Of a DNA stretch of 64,000 nt, positions 45,987-55,022 are shown in pieces. Where the stretch lies: contig UQEW01000001.1 in NCBI GenBank assembly GCA_900540145.1, positions 1-64,000 of the forward strand, given 5' to 3'. This DNA comes from an uncultured Eubacteriales bacterium (GTDB lineage Bacteria > Bacillota > Clostridia > Peptostreptococcales > Anaerovoracaceae). The notes beneath the pieces were generated by a model. The model did not search any database, was not told the origin of the DNA, and saw only the letters and a list, made by a program, of their open reading frames with translations. How positions within the stretch are numbered: the first letter of the stretch is position 1; each line of letters opens with the position of its first letter. The translations under genes and the position numbers were made by a program.

Positions 45987-46841
45987 TTATACAATTCGGA
46001 TAATTTTCTCAAGTGGTTCGTAATCTCTATCAGGATGTTTTTTATGGGCTATTTCTATCAGTCTGTCCGAAAGAAGCCTGTAAATCAGCTCTTGTTTTTC
46101 TCCCACATCTTTCAGCGCTCGCAAATGTCCCTCTACCGTAAGCGTATCTCCTCTCTCTACAGGTCCGGTCAAGGCCTTTTCAGGCCCCAGCATTGCCACG
46201 CTTCTGGCATTGCCCTCCAAAAGAGGTGCCAAAGCCTCCTTTGCCTCTTCTCTTTGAAATCCACATTCTATAAGCATCGATATCCCCAGATCCGCCAAAG
46301 CTGCTATATGATTGCTCACAGTGACGGCGGCGCAGTGATACAGGCTTTTTTTGTCTTTTGATATAACTATCACCTTATTGCCGAAAGATTGAAAAAGTTT
46401 TTTCATTTGTTTCAAGTGGTTATCACTGCCTTCCATGGAAAAATAAGCCTTTTCCAGTTCTTTATACGACTTTTTCTTATCGTTTATGGCATATATAGGG
46501 TGTATCGAATACGCTGACGCGCCTTTTTCTTCTGCATCAAAAAAAACGGTCGATGAAATCGAACCGCTGCAATGACATATATTCTTATCTTTTATTGGCA
46601 GATTACGCAATTCCTCCCACACTGTCCCTATAGCCCCGTCGGGTACGGTTATGAAAAGTGTGTCGCTGTCGTTAACTATATCAGCTAAGTTTTCGTAACT
46701 TTTGGTATCTGTAAATTCTGCCGCTTCTATGGCGGAACGGTTACTCCTGCTGTAATATCCCGTAAGTTCCGTCCCTCTCTCTTTCAGATACTTTCCCAAT
46801 GAAAAGCCGACTTTGCCGGCTCCTATAAATCCTGCCTTCAT
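45987..46841 (-). CDS. panG: Rossmann/DUF2520 protein, probable ketopantoate reductase (PanG-like)
   Basis: The 284-residue protein starts with a Rossmann loop, KAGFIGAGKVGFSLGKYL, and continues with a DUF2520-type helical domain (SLYHCAAVTVSNHIAALADL and a C-terminal GDTLTVEGHLRAL). The middle segment CHCSGSISSTVF and YSIHPIYAIND is typical of this family. Proteins of this kind include PanG, reported as the ketopantoate reductase of organisms that lack PanE. Being first in a pan operon with no panE in sight strongly suggests that role. The ATG at 46841 has AGAGGTGA at proper spacing. The identification as PanG is inference from context and architecture. Confidence 0.72.
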   Translation of the reverse strand: MKAGFIGAGKVGFSLGKYLKERGTELTGYYSRSNRSAIEAAEFTDTKSYENLADIVNDSDTLFITVPDGAIGTVWEELRNLPIKDKNICHCSGSISSTVFFDAEEKGASAYSIHPIYAINDKKKSYKELEKAYFSMEGSDNHLKQMKKLFQSFGNKVIVISKDKKSLYHCAAVTVSNHIAALADLGISMLIECGFQREEAKEALAPLLEGNARSVAMLGPEKALTGPVERGDTLTVEGHLRALKDVGEKQELIYRLLSDRLIEIAHKKHPDRDYEPLEKIIRIV

Positions 46842-47189
46842 ACTCATCACCTCTTTCTTGAGCGCTCTCCTTGAGCCAAACCGTTTCTCAAGCAATACAC
46901 AGCATGACGGTATAAAGCGTATCTCTGTGCCAGTGCCACTCCTAAGCGCGGATGCAGCCTCGCGATTTCCAATAAAAAATATACAAATTATGTGGTACAG
47001 CTTGTTCAAAATGCCATCCACCAATTAATATAGCATTTTAGCAGAGATTTGTACAGGGAAATTTTATACTCACCTTCCGGCTTACTATTTAAAAAGCACT
47101 TGTTAATATTAAATGCATTTCACTTATATTTTCCGCATATCTTTATTGAAGACTTATTTATATCATACTTACACCCCGGGAGCCCCCTT
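46842..47189. other. Intergenic region between pan operon and CHAP gene
   Basis: This 348-nt divergent gap must hold promoters for both sides. On the plus strand a weak TTGTTA...TTATAT pair lies near 47100-47130. Toward the pan genes there is a leader with repeated CTTGAG and inverted CTCAAG boxes (46857-46894) that could fold. I recognise no known riboswitch, including the pan motif. Confidence 0.35.
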
Positions 47190-47768
47190 ATGAAAAAAAT
47201 CAAAAAACTATCGATACTTTTTCTTGTCGTCTTCATTCTCTCATCTTCAATCTCCGTATTCGCCATAACAAGACCGTCATCTCTTGGCGGTTACGACGGA
47301 AACGCGCTGCGAGCTGTAGCTCTGTCTCAGGTAGGCAATTCAGGAGGCGAAAAATACTGGAAATGGTGCGGTTTTGAAACACGCGTAGACTGGTGCGCCT
47401 GTTTTGTTTCTTGGTGCCTTGCAAACTGCTATGGCAAGGACTCTGTCTCGCCTGCCTCTTTACAGCTCGAATCTCCGTCGCCTGCTTATCCCGCTTTTTC
47501 CTCTTGTGCTGAATTCATCAGCTGGTTTAAAAGCAACCGTCTCTGGTATGGAACTTCTGTAGAGCCGTTGCCCGGAATGATAATTTTTTTCGACTGGGAA
47601 GGTGACGGTACTGCCGACCATATGGGTATTGTAAACAAAATCGAAGACCGGCAGATATACGTTATAGAAGGCAACAGCGGCAATCAATGCGCAATAAACA
47701 ACTATGACATTGATTCCCCGGTCATATTCGGGTACGGAGCGGCTTGGCAGGATATCATAGGCAAATAG
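47190..47768 (+). CDS. Secreted CHAP-domain peptidoglycan hydrolase-like protein
   Basis: The 192-residue precursor has a signal peptide (KKIKKLSILFLVVFILSSS, cleavage probably after VFA) and then a CHAP domain, a cysteine-histidine amidase or endopeptidase fold acting on peptidoglycan. ALSQVGNSGGEKYWKW and VDWCACFVSWCL hold the catalytic cysteine; DGTADHMGIVNKIEDRQIYV holds the histidine, and VIEGNSG completes the site. I chose the ATG at 47190 because the signal peptide begins there; the ribosome site is poor (GGGAG). It stands alone between divergent and convergent neighbours. No cell-wall binding domain is seen. Confidence 0.8.
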   Translation: MKKIKKLSILFLVVFILSSSISVFAITRPSSLGGYDGNALRAVALSQVGNSGGEKYWKWCGFETRVDWCACFVSWCLANCYGKDSVSPASLQLESPSPAYPAFSSCAEFISWFKSNRLWYGTSVEPLPGMIIFFDWEGDGTADHMGIVNKIEDRQIYVIEGNSGNQCAINNYDIDSPVIFGYGAAWQDIIGK

Positions 47769-47800
47769 CCATGCAGCGATTATGCTGTTGTCTGCAAAGC

Positions 47801-48151
47801 TCAGTCCTGCACCAGGCCGAGCTTTACGGAAATGATATTGGAAATTTTAATATCCGTATCTTCTACTCGGATGATGCGGGAAATCTTGTCTAACTTTTTC
47901 ACTCTGCCTAAAACGGTTACGTATTCTCCGAAATGATAATATTCCACCTCTACCATAGAACCCACTTCTATATCCGCAATCCGTCTGTTCAGTTCTTCTA
48001 CCTCATCATCCAAAAGCTCTTTTGGAGCACATAATACTTTTTCTGCCTTTTCCAGCTCTTCTGCCAATCCTTTGAGCGCTGAAAAAGGCATGAATTGCTT
48101 AGCTCTTTCGGAACGTCTCATGGCGACATTTCTTTGTTGTTGCCGGCTCAC
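47801..48151 (-). CDS. YolD-like family protein
   Basis: The 116-residue protein belongs to the YolD-like family, small proteins found next to Y-family polymerases of the UvrX/YqjW type in Firmicutes. RAKQFMPFSALKGLAEEL near residue 16 and a C-terminal beta-rich part (VEVEYYHFGEYVTVLGRVKK and ISRIIRVEDTDI) are typical. The GTG start overlaps the polymerase stop (GTGA), so it is co-translated and, with the polymerase, under SOS control. Its function is presumed accessory to mutagenic repair. Confidence 0.8.
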   Translation of the reverse strand: MSRQQQRNVAMRRSERAKQFMPFSALKGLAEELEKAEKVLCAPKELLDDEVEELNRRIADIEVGSMVEVEYYHFGEYVTVLGRVKKLDKISRIIRVEDTDIKISNIISVKLGLVQD

Positions 48152-49449
48152 GCTTTATGACCTCCTATCTGTTGATTTCTTTGGATAGCTGTGGCGCCCT
48201 CTTCCAAACTCATAGCTCTGAATAAAGCATTCTTTCCAAATTTGTGTTTTATATTTGATATGCTTTTGGACAGCTCCTTATCCTTTTCCAGTTCTGCGGC
48301 ATCGTGCAAAAAGTTCAATTGAACGCTGCTATCACATATCAGGCCGTTAAAAGAAATATTTATGCGCTTTACAAAGCAGGTATCATCTATTATTTTTTCA
48401 TAGAGTTCAACTGCGCTTTTTATGATTACGCTGTACGAACCGGTATGAAAAGGCAGCGATATGCTTCCGTTAGCTGAAGAACTGGACGTACGAAAGTTTT
48501 GTCGCTCCGCAACCATTCCTGAAAGCTCATCCTTCTTTGAATACCCTATCCATATGCTGATAGAATCGGTTAAAACTTCTTTTTCTGAAAGCTCTGCACA
48601 CAAGCTTTCTACCATTTCTTTCAATATAAGGCGTGCTTTGCAACAGTCGTAAGGCTTTGAAAGGACCTGCCCTGACGTAATACTCCTGACCTTTGGCACA
48701 TAAGTTTTTATATCTTCCATGGTAACAGTCTCCCTCCCCCACGCGTGGTCTATCAAAAGCTCCGCGTCTATGCCGAAATTTCGATATATCAACTTTTCAT
48801 CAGCCTGAGCCAACTGCCCCATGGTGCTGATTCCATATTTGGCAAGTCTTTCTGCAGTGCCCCTTCCTATACGCCAAAAATCCGTTATCGGTTTATGATC
48901 CCATAAAATCTCCCTATAAGTTTTCTCATTGAGCACAGCTATGCCGTCTTTTGACTTTTTTGCTTCTATGTCAAGAGCAATCTTGGCCAGATACAAGTTG
49001 GTTCCTATTCCACACGCCGCAGTAATCCCTGTAGATTCAAAAATATCTTTAAGGATTGCCTTTACCATAGCTTCTGCATCTCGGCCGTACATCCCCAGAT
49101 AACGGCTGGCATCTATAAACACTTCGTCTATGGAATATACGTGTATGTCATCTTTGCTGAAATATTTAAGATATATCTTGTATATTCTGGCCGAGTATTT
49201 GATATAGAGTTTCATCCTGGGTACAGCTTTTATATATTCAATAGTCGGCGGAATCTGAAAAATACGGCACCTGTTTTTTACGCCCATTTTTTTCAAAGTC
49301 GGGGTTACAGCCAAACATATCGTGTTATCTCCCCTTTCCGGATCAGCTACTACCAGTTTCGCCTTAAGAGGATCAAGGCCCCGCTCCACGCATTCTACAG
49401 AAGCATAGAATGATTTCAAGTCTATACACAAATAGCAACTTTCGTTCAC
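48148..49449 (-). CDS. Y-family translesion DNA polymerase, UvrX/DinB2-like
   Basis: This error-prone polymerase copies past DNA lesions. The 433-residue protein shows CYLCIDLKSFYASVECVERG with catalytic aspartate, IHVYSIDEVFIDASRYLG with the SIDE motif, ITAACGIGTNLYLAKIALDI, and a helix-hairpin-helix part FWRIGRGTAERLAKYGI. The little-finger domain occupies about 240-360; it resembles Bacillus UvrX/YqjW more than DinB of Escherichia. The start is uncertain: GTG at 49449 has GGAG at good spacing, while ATG at 49458 abuts that site. A promoter with an embedded LexA box precedes it, and YolD follows. Confidence 0.88.
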   Translation of the reverse strand: MNESCYLCIDLKSFYASVECVERGLDPLKAKLVVADPERGDNTICLAVTPTLKKMGVKNRCRIFQIPPTIEYIKAVPRMKLYIKYSARIYKIYLKYFSKDDIHVYSIDEVFIDASRYLGMYGRDAEAMVKAILKDIFESTGITAACGIGTNLYLAKIALDIEAKKSKDGIAVLNEKTYREILWDHKPITDFWRIGRGTAERLAKYGISTMGQLAQADEKLIYRNFGIDAELLIDHAWGRETVTMEDIKTYVPKVRSITSGQVLSKPYDCCKARLILKEMVESLCAELSEKEVLTDSISIWIGYSKKDELSGMVAERQNFRTSSSSANGSISLPFHTGSYSVIIKSAVELYEKIIDDTCFVKRINISFNGLICDSSVQLNFLHDAAELEKDKELSKSISNIKHKFGKNALFRAMSLEEGATAIQRNQQIGGHKA

Positions 49450-49488
49450 CGCCGTCATCTCCAATCTGTTTTTTGTAAGTATAAGTTA

Positions 49489-49517
49489 ATTATATAAGAA
49501 CATACGTTCTTTTTCAA
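49489..49517 (-). promoter_or_regulatory. SOS-regulated promoter of the polymerase-yolD pair
   Basis: TTGAAA at 49512-49517 and TATAAT at 49489-49494 are 17 bp apart and read toward the polymerase gene. The spacer contains the LexA-type operator described separately. Confidence 0.75.
49498..49509. promoter_or_regulatory. LexA/SOS box
   Basis: GAACATACGTTC matches the Gram-positive LexA consensus GAAC-N4-GTTC perfectly. It lies wholly inside the spacer of the polymerase promoter, the ideal position for repression by LexA and induction after DNA damage. Confidence 0.8.
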
Positions 49518-49571
49518 CAGGAAAAATTTTTCCCTTTTGCTAATTTTTTGTTAATTTTTTAATTTCTAAGC

Positions 49572-49599
49572 TTGAATAAAAATTTAAAGAGTATATAAT
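49572..49599 (+). promoter_or_regulatory. Promoter of the radical SAM gene
   Basis: TTGAAT at 49572-49577 and TATAAT at 49594-49599 have a 16-bp spacer and read into the gene at 49625 with only about 20 nt of leader. Confidence 0.65.
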
Positions 49600-49624
49600 A
49601 GTCTGAATAAAGGAGGTATTGATT

Positions 49625-50998
49625 ATGGCAAAAAGTTTAGCACATATCGCAGAAAGAAAAGCTTTCGGAATGGCTTTAAATTCACTGATCGACAAGGGAC
49701 GAAAGGGTACTTTTTCTGATGAGGCTTTAGCTTTAATTGACCGTATAGAAAAGATCCTAGGGGACTCCTGGCAAAGCTCTTCCTATGAAATGCTGAGAAA
49801 TATCGCAAAGTCTCCCGATAGTAAATGGGCGCACTTTGCAGATAGAATCGTCAGAGAGGTGGATCCTCATATTCTTAAAACATTTCTGCTGAATGCCGGA
49901 TTTGAAGCCGGTTTCCGCGGTTTTAAGACTTCTACAGCCATGAAGAAAAAATATGACTGTAATATTCCATGGATAATACTTATGGACCCCACGACAGCGT
50001 GTAACATGCACTGTACAGGCTGCTGGGCTGCCGAATACGGCAACAAGCTGAATCTTTCCTATGAAGTTATGGATAAGATAATAACAGAGGGGAAAGAGCT
50101 TGGTATATATGCTTATCTTTTCACCGGCGGAGAACCTTTAATCCGCAAAGATGATATAATCAAGCTATGTGAAAAGCACAACGATGTAGCTTTCCACGCT
50201 TTTACCAACGGAACTCTCATCGACCAAAAATTCTGTGACGATTTGCTCAGAGTTGGTAATTTCTTCGTATCGGTAAGTATCGAGGGTTTCGAAGAAAGCA
50301 ATGACGGCAGACGCGGTCAGGGGCATTATCATAAAGCGCTTGAAGCAATGGATCTTATGCACAAGAACCACATTCCTTTCGGCGTATCCATCTGCTATAC
50401 AAGCAAGAACTATCTGACGGTCACCAGTGACGAATTCTTAGATATGCTTATAGATAAAGGCTGCGTATTCGCCTGGTATTTCCATTACATGCCTGTAGGT
50501 GTCAACGCCAGCACTGAGCTGTTGCTCACTCCTGAGCAAAGAACATACATGTATCACAAAATTCGTGAAATCCGCGGTCTTGAAGGTGGAAAAGAATTGT
50601 TCGCTATAGATTTCCAAAACGATGGAGAGTTTGTTCACGGTTGTATAGCCGGTGGAGAAAGATATTGCCATATAAACGCCAATGGTGATGTAGAACCTTG
50701 CGTTTTCATTCATTATTCAGGAGCCAACATCAAAGAGCAATCTCTTCTCGATTGTCTCAGACAACCTCTGTTTCTGGCTTACAAGGAGGGACAACCGTTC
50801 AACGACAATATGCTCAGACCTTGTCCTATGTTGGAGAATCCTGAAAAACTCCAGGAACTTGTTAAAGCTACAGGAGCAAAATCCACAGATTTGGAAGCTC
50901 CTGAATCTTGTGAACACCTCTGCGGTAAATGCGTTCAATATGCAAAAGATTGGGCGCCTGTAGCTGATAAGCTTTGGAAAGAAAGCCACGGAGAATAA
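49625..50998 (+). CDS. Radical SAM protein with SPASM-like C-terminal cysteines
   Basis: The 457-residue protein is a radical SAM enzyme: TTACNMHCTGCW at about residues 123-134 supplies the CX3CX2C cluster ligands that cleave S-adenosylmethionine, and AYLFTGGEPLI is the SAM-binding GGEP motif. A C-terminal cysteine set (HGCIAGGERYCHINANGDVE, CVFIHYSG, CPML, CEHLCGKCVQYA) resembles a SPASM or twitch auxiliary-cluster domain as in peptide- or protein-modifying enzymes. An N-terminal helical region of about 115 residues precedes the barrel. AGGAGG lies eight bases before the ATG. No peptide substrate gene lies next to it. It is monocistronic and ends at a strong terminator. Confidence 0.85.
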   Translation: MAKSLAHIAERKAFGMALNSLIDKGRKGTFSDEALALIDRIEKILGDSWQSSSYEMLRNIAKSPDSKWAHFADRIVREVDPHILKTFLLNAGFEAGFRGFKTSTAMKKKYDCNIPWIILMDPTTACNMHCTGCWAAEYGNKLNLSYEVMDKIITEGKELGIYAYLFTGGEPLIRKDDIIKLCEKHNDVAFHAFTNGTLIDQKFCDDLLRVGNFFVSVSIEGFEESNDGRRGQGHYHKALEAMDLMHKNHIPFGVSICYTSKNYLTVTSDEFLDMLIDKGCVFAWYFHYMPVGVNASTELLLTPEQRTYMYHKIREIRGLEGGKELFAIDFQNDGEFVHGCIAGGERYCHINANGDVEPCVFIHYSGANIKEQSLLDCLRQPLFLAYKEGQPFNDNMLRPCPMLENPEKLQELVKATGAKSTDLEAPESCEHLCGKCVQYAKDWAPVADKLWKESHGE

Positions 50999-51000
50999 TA

Positions 51001-51048
51001 AAAAAATGTCCTTAACATGGTTGTTAAATCATGTCAGGGACATTTTTT
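51001..51048. terminator. Bidirectional terminator between radical SAM gene and YbaN
   Basis: AAAAAATGTCC pairs with GGGACATTTTTT, with an inner AACATG/CATGT stem, and has A- and T-runs on either side. It can end both the plus-strand radical SAM message and the minus-strand haem operon. Confidence 0.85.
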
Positions 51049-51065
51049 ATATATTAAATTTTTTA

Positions 51066-51476
51066 TCAATTATCAGACATTGCTGTCAAAGCGGAGTCTC
51101 TTTTTATGGTTTTAACGCCAAACACAAAATAAACGATGTGGCATATCCATATAAAAGCCAATATGATACTCGGGATCAGAATATTTGCCCTCATCATCAT
51201 GAAAAATCCAAGCCCCATAAGTAATGTAACAGGTATGATAATACTTACTTTGGTCTGCACAGTCATGCCTTTTTTCTTGACAAACGAATCCAAGTGTTTT
51301 TTATAAAGTTTAGTATTAATAAACCAGTTATGAAGCCGTTGGGATGACTTAGCAAAGCAAAACACTGTAACTAAAAAAAATGGTACTGTGGGTAAAATGG
51401 GAAGAACAACTCCCACACATCCCAACGCCATGAAGATAAACCCTAAAACCAAAAAAACAATCCGTTTTAATTTCAT
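51066..51476 (-). CDS. YbaN/DUF454 family small membrane protein
   Basis: The 136-residue protein belongs to the DUF454 (YbaN) family of unknown function. The N-terminus has two close hydrophobic helices with the family motif GVVLPILPTVPFFLV near residue 22, then CFAKSSQRLHNWF, and two more helices (PVTLLMGLGFFMMM and a C-terminal one). It is the last gene of the haem-uptake operon, 24 nt after the second ABC half-transporter. AGGAGG-like sequence precedes the ATG. A role in haem or iron handling is suggested only by position. Confidence 0.8.
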   Translation of the reverse strand: MKLKRIVFLVLGFIFMALGCVGVVLPILPTVPFFLVTVFCFAKSSQRLHNWFINTKLYKKHLDSFVKKKGMTVQTKVSIIIPVTLLMGLGFFMMMRANILIPSIILAFIWICHIVYFVFGVKTIKRDSALTAMSDN

Positions 51477-51500
51477 CTTTTACCTCCTAATTTTCTGTCT

Positions 51501-53192
51501 TCAGCTCATGCGCCCATGTTCTACAGAATACACTTTATCTGCAATTTTCATGGTAGATTGTCTATGCGACACAAGCACCACCGTTTTTCCATCACGTTCT
51601 TTGTCAAGAGATTTTAATATCACAGCTTCATTAAGGCTGTCTAAATTACTGGTCGGCTCATCAAGCAGTATAAACTTGGCTCCATGCAGAAAAGCCCTTG
51701 CTAGTCCAATACGTTGTCGTTCCCCGCCTGAAAGAGATTCGCCCAATTCTCCTACTGGCGTATCATATCCTTCAGGCAATGTTATTATAAAATCGTGAAT
51801 TGACGCTTTTCTGCAGGCATCCATAATCTCTTCCTCTGTGGCAGTCAATTTGGCTATACGTATGTTATTCTTTATACTGTCATGAAAAAGATGTGTATCT
51901 TGAGTAACAAAGCTTTCCATATCTCTAAGATTATCAGTATTAATATCATTAACTTCGTTTCCTGATATTTTAATGCTGCCCTGTTGAATATCCCAAAATC
52001 TCATAAAAAGTTTAAGCAATGTAGACTTTCCACTGCCACTCTTGCCTATCAACCCCACAATAGAGTTCGGCGGAAAATAAACAGAAACATCTGAAAGAAC
52101 CGGCGCCTCATTTTCATCATAAGAAAAAGTTACATTAGCAGCTTCCGCATCTAAAAATTCCACTTTCGGCTTTCCCACAACTTCACTTACTACAGGCGTG
52201 TCATCCAAAATATCCAAAACTCTATTGCCGGCAGCAAAAGTATTTTGAAGAGTACTTCCCAAATTGGCCAAAGCAATCACAGGTCCAAAAGATGAAAATA
52301 AAGTCAGCACAGATATAAGCATACCATCAAATTCTATCGAGCCCATTTGAAAGAGCACAGCAGACAGGAACAGCATGGCAGCATCAAAAATCAATACTGT
52401 AACATTAGTAACAGCTCCGTTCCGTCCTGCTATATATTTGATTTTTTCTTCATCATTTTCCAGTTGACCCATTCTACTCTTCATTTCATTCAACCTGTTT
52501 TCTCCTTGATCGTACTGGAGTATCTCAGCTAATCCTCTCAGGCTGTCCAGTACAAAAGCTGACAGTTCGCCTGATTTGTTTCTAAAGGTCAATCCTATAT
52601 CGCCACTTAATTTAGAAGTGGCCATCGGAATCGCTATGCCGACTGTAATATAGGATGCCAAAGCAAGAAGTCCAAGTATCCAATGGTAAGACCATATGAT
52701 AAAACTCATAACCCCAGTGAACAAAAATGCTATTGCAGCCGGTGATACGGTATGAGCATAGAAAACTTCCAATAGCTCAATATCTGAAGTTATAACAGAA
52801 ATCAAATCACCCTTGTCCCTAACTTCCAGCTTGGCCGGGCATAGTCTACGCAGTGCGCCGAACACCTTATCCCTGATAAGAGCCAAGAGTTTAAATGCAA
52901 TAAAATGATTGCATGCTTGCTCAGCGTATCTTAAAATCCCTCGCATGACAGCACACAATGCTATCAATCCAAACAGACATCTAAGGCTCAATATGTCATA
53001 AATATGCAAGGCTTCCAGCACTGCATATCCACCGAGTACAGTTATAAAAGTAGCGCACAGATGACCTAAAAATCCCATGACGACGGCCAGCATCATGAAA
53101 CCAGCAAGAGGCTTTACAAGTCCTATAAGCCTAAACATCACCATAAATCCGCTTCTACTGTGAGTATCTGTCCTGAAATCACTCTTTTTCAT
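51501..53192 (-). CDS. ABC half-transporter, fused membrane and ATPase domains (SiaG/CydC-like)
   Basis: The 563-residue protein has six membrane helices in about residues 20-320 and an ATPase domain from about 345: GLIGKSGSGKSTLLKLF is Walker A, LGESLSGGERQRIGLARAF the signature and FILLDEPTSNLDS Walker B. It belongs to the type IV exporter-fold family. Its start overlaps the end of the preceding half-transporter by 14 nt, so the two form a heterodimer. In the streptococcal haem operon similar ABC proteins (siaF-H) follow htsABC, and some exporter-fold pairs import siderophores. CydDC-like thiol/haem functions are the alternative. Confidence 0.85.
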   Translation of the reverse strand: MKKSDFRTDTHSRSGFMVMFRLIGLVKPLAGFMMLAVVMGFLGHLCATFITVLGGYAVLEALHIYDILSLRCLFGLIALCAVMRGILRYAEQACNHFIAFKLLALIRDKVFGALRRLCPAKLEVRDKGDLISVITSDIELLEVFYAHTVSPAAIAFLFTGVMSFIIWSYHWILGLLALASYITVGIAIPMATSKLSGDIGLTFRNKSGELSAFVLDSLRGLAEILQYDQGENRLNEMKSRMGQLENDEEKIKYIAGRNGAVTNVTVLIFDAAMLFLSAVLFQMGSIEFDGMLISVLTLFSSFGPVIALANLGSTLQNTFAAGNRVLDILDDTPVVSEVVGKPKVEFLDAEAANVTFSYDENEAPVLSDVSVYFPPNSIVGLIGKSGSGKSTLLKLFMRFWDIQQGSIKISGNEVNDINTDNLRDMESFVTQDTHLFHDSIKNNIRIAKLTATEEEIMDACRKASIHDFIITLPEGYDTPVGELGESLSGGERQRIGLARAFLHGAKFILLDEPTSNLDSLNEAVILKSLDKERDGKTVVLVSHRQSTMKIADKVYSVEHGRMS

Positions 53193-54933
53193 GATGAATC
53201 ACCTCTATTTTTTCATAAGCCTCTAATTCTTGTTGAAAATCCCACATTTTTTTATACAAACCCGATTCATTGAGCAGATCGTCATGATTGCCCGATTCGG
53301 CCACAATACCGTCATTTAACACATAAATATTGTCTGCCTTTGATACATTGGCCAACCTATGTGAAATCAATATGACAGTCTTGGTGGCAGCAAGGCTATG
53401 TATCTGTTCCATTATGTCATTTTCACTTTCAACATCTATATTGGAAGTCGCCTCATCAAAGATATACACGGGGCTATCGTGCAAAAGCGCGCGGGCAAGC
53501 GCTAAACGCTGACGTTGACCTCCCGATAAATTAGCAGCTTTTTCCTCCACAAAAGTCTCAAGACCTTGCTCAGCTCTTAAAAAATCAGCCAATTTGACTT
53601 GTTCTAACGCTCTCCACATGTCCTTATCAGAAGCATATTGATCGCCTATAAGTAAGTTCTCCTTTACGGTCCCTTTAAAGATATAGCTTTGATGACTTAC
53701 ATAAGTTATATTTTCAAGCAGTGATCTTTCATCTATATCTCTTAAATTTGTATCCCCTATGGTTACCGTCCCCTTGTAGCCTTTGTTCTCATTCATCAAA
53801 ATAGAGGCAACAGTTGACTTCCCGCAGCCGCTTTCGCCTACTATACAAGTAAATTCCCCCTGCTTAAAACTGATATCGATGCCTTGCAAAACCTGGCGAG
53901 AAGGTTCATAACCGAACCAAATATCTGACAAATTGATATCGTACGTTAAAGGAAAAGTTTTAAAAGCGCTTTTCTTTTCTTCCGGTATGTCCAAAAGGTT
54001 AAAAATCTTGTCACTGGCAGCCATTCCATTCATGGCTATATGGAAAAAGCTCCCCAACTGCCGCATAGGCAAGAAGAAATCTGCAGCCAATAAAATGATA
54101 AGCAGACCTCCTGAAAGAGATATATCGCCTGCTTTATATTGAATCACCGATAAGATGATTCCAAGAGCAGCGCCTCCATAAGCGATTAAATCCATAATTG
54201 CTATGGAATTAAGCTGCATTACAAGTACTTTCATGGTAATCTTGCGGAATTTCTCCGCCTCTTGATTCATCTCATCATTTTTAAAGCTATCTGCTTTGTA
54301 TATCTTTAAAGTCGTAAGTCCCTGCAAATTTTCAAGGAATGTATCTCCTAAGACAGTATACTGACCCCAATATTTGCTTAACAGCTTTTTAGCCCATGTC
54401 TGAACTGCGGCTATAGCAACAGGTATTAATGGTACACATATTAACAAACAAATGGCTATGAGAATGTTAACGAAGCACAAGGCAGAAAATAAAGTAATTG
54501 GTGCAAGCATAGAATAGAAAAACTGCGGAAGGTATGAGCCAAAATAAATTTCAAGCTGCTCGACTCCTTCTACTGCCACCTGAACTACTTCGCTGGTCTT
54601 TACGTGTTCATTATATGAATGTCCAAGGCTAAGCAATTTCTTGTATATACATTCTCTCAATTTCTCCTTTACCATTTTAGACGACAGATAGCTCATTTTA
54701 GCGGAGCTGACAGTACATACAAATCGAATAACCAAAGCTGCAACTACTATTGCTATAGTTTTCCATAACTCATCAGGCTCAATACTTCTTAACAGCAAAG
54801 CTTCTATCATACCAGTTATGCTCATCATCATGGCAATGTTAGCCAAAAGCCCGCACCATTGCAATATAACGTTTCCGGCAATATATTTTTTGCTTCCTGC
54901 GACTGTAGTTATAAGTCTTTTATTTATCATCAT
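53179..54933 (-). CDS. ABC half-transporter, fused membrane and ATPase domains (SiaF/CydD-like)
   Basis: The 584-residue partner of the following half-transporter has a six-helix domain (about 15-310), a Walker A CIVGESGCGKSTVASIL near 370, a signature ANLSGGQRQRLALARAL and Walker B VYIFDEATSNIDVE. The intervening FKGTVKENLLIGD and ISHRLANVSKADNIYVL are standard Q- and H-loop regions. AAGGCGG lies upstream of the ATG. It begins 89 nt after the HtsC-like gene; that gap shows no terminator, so one transcript is likely. Confidence 0.85.
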   Translation of the reverse strand: MMINKRLITTVAGSKKYIAGNVILQWCGLLANIAMMMSITGMIEALLLRSIEPDELWKTIAIVVAALVIRFVCTVSSAKMSYLSSKMVKEKLRECIYKKLLSLGHSYNEHVKTSEVVQVAVEGVEQLEIYFGSYLPQFFYSMLAPITLFSALCFVNILIAICLLICVPLIPVAIAAVQTWAKKLLSKYWGQYTVLGDTFLENLQGLTTLKIYKADSFKNDEMNQEAEKFRKITMKVLVMQLNSIAIMDLIAYGGAALGIILSVIQYKAGDISLSGGLLIILLAADFFLPMRQLGSFFHIAMNGMAASDKIFNLLDIPEEKKSAFKTFPLTYDINLSDIWFGYEPSRQVLQGIDISFKQGEFTCIVGESGCGKSTVASILMNENKGYKGTVTIGDTNLRDIDERSLLENITYVSHQSYIFKGTVKENLLIGDQYASDKDMWRALEQVKLADFLRAEQGLETFVEEKAANLSGGQRQRLALARALLHDSPVYIFDEATSNIDVESENDIMEQIHSLAATKTVILISHRLANVSKADNIYVLNDGIVAESGNHDDLLNESGLYKKMWDFQQELEAYEKIEVIHHEKE

Positions 54934-55022
54934 TATTTAATCCGCCTTTTACTGATTTTATTATCATCATCCTTTATCTGCTTCTTTTGAATTTTCACAT
55001 AAATATTTTTCGTCATATGCTG

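Noticed and set aside
46842..47189. A pan-motif or other riboswitch before the pan operon
   Set aside because: Only repeated CTTGAG boxes are visible; no consensus known to me fits.
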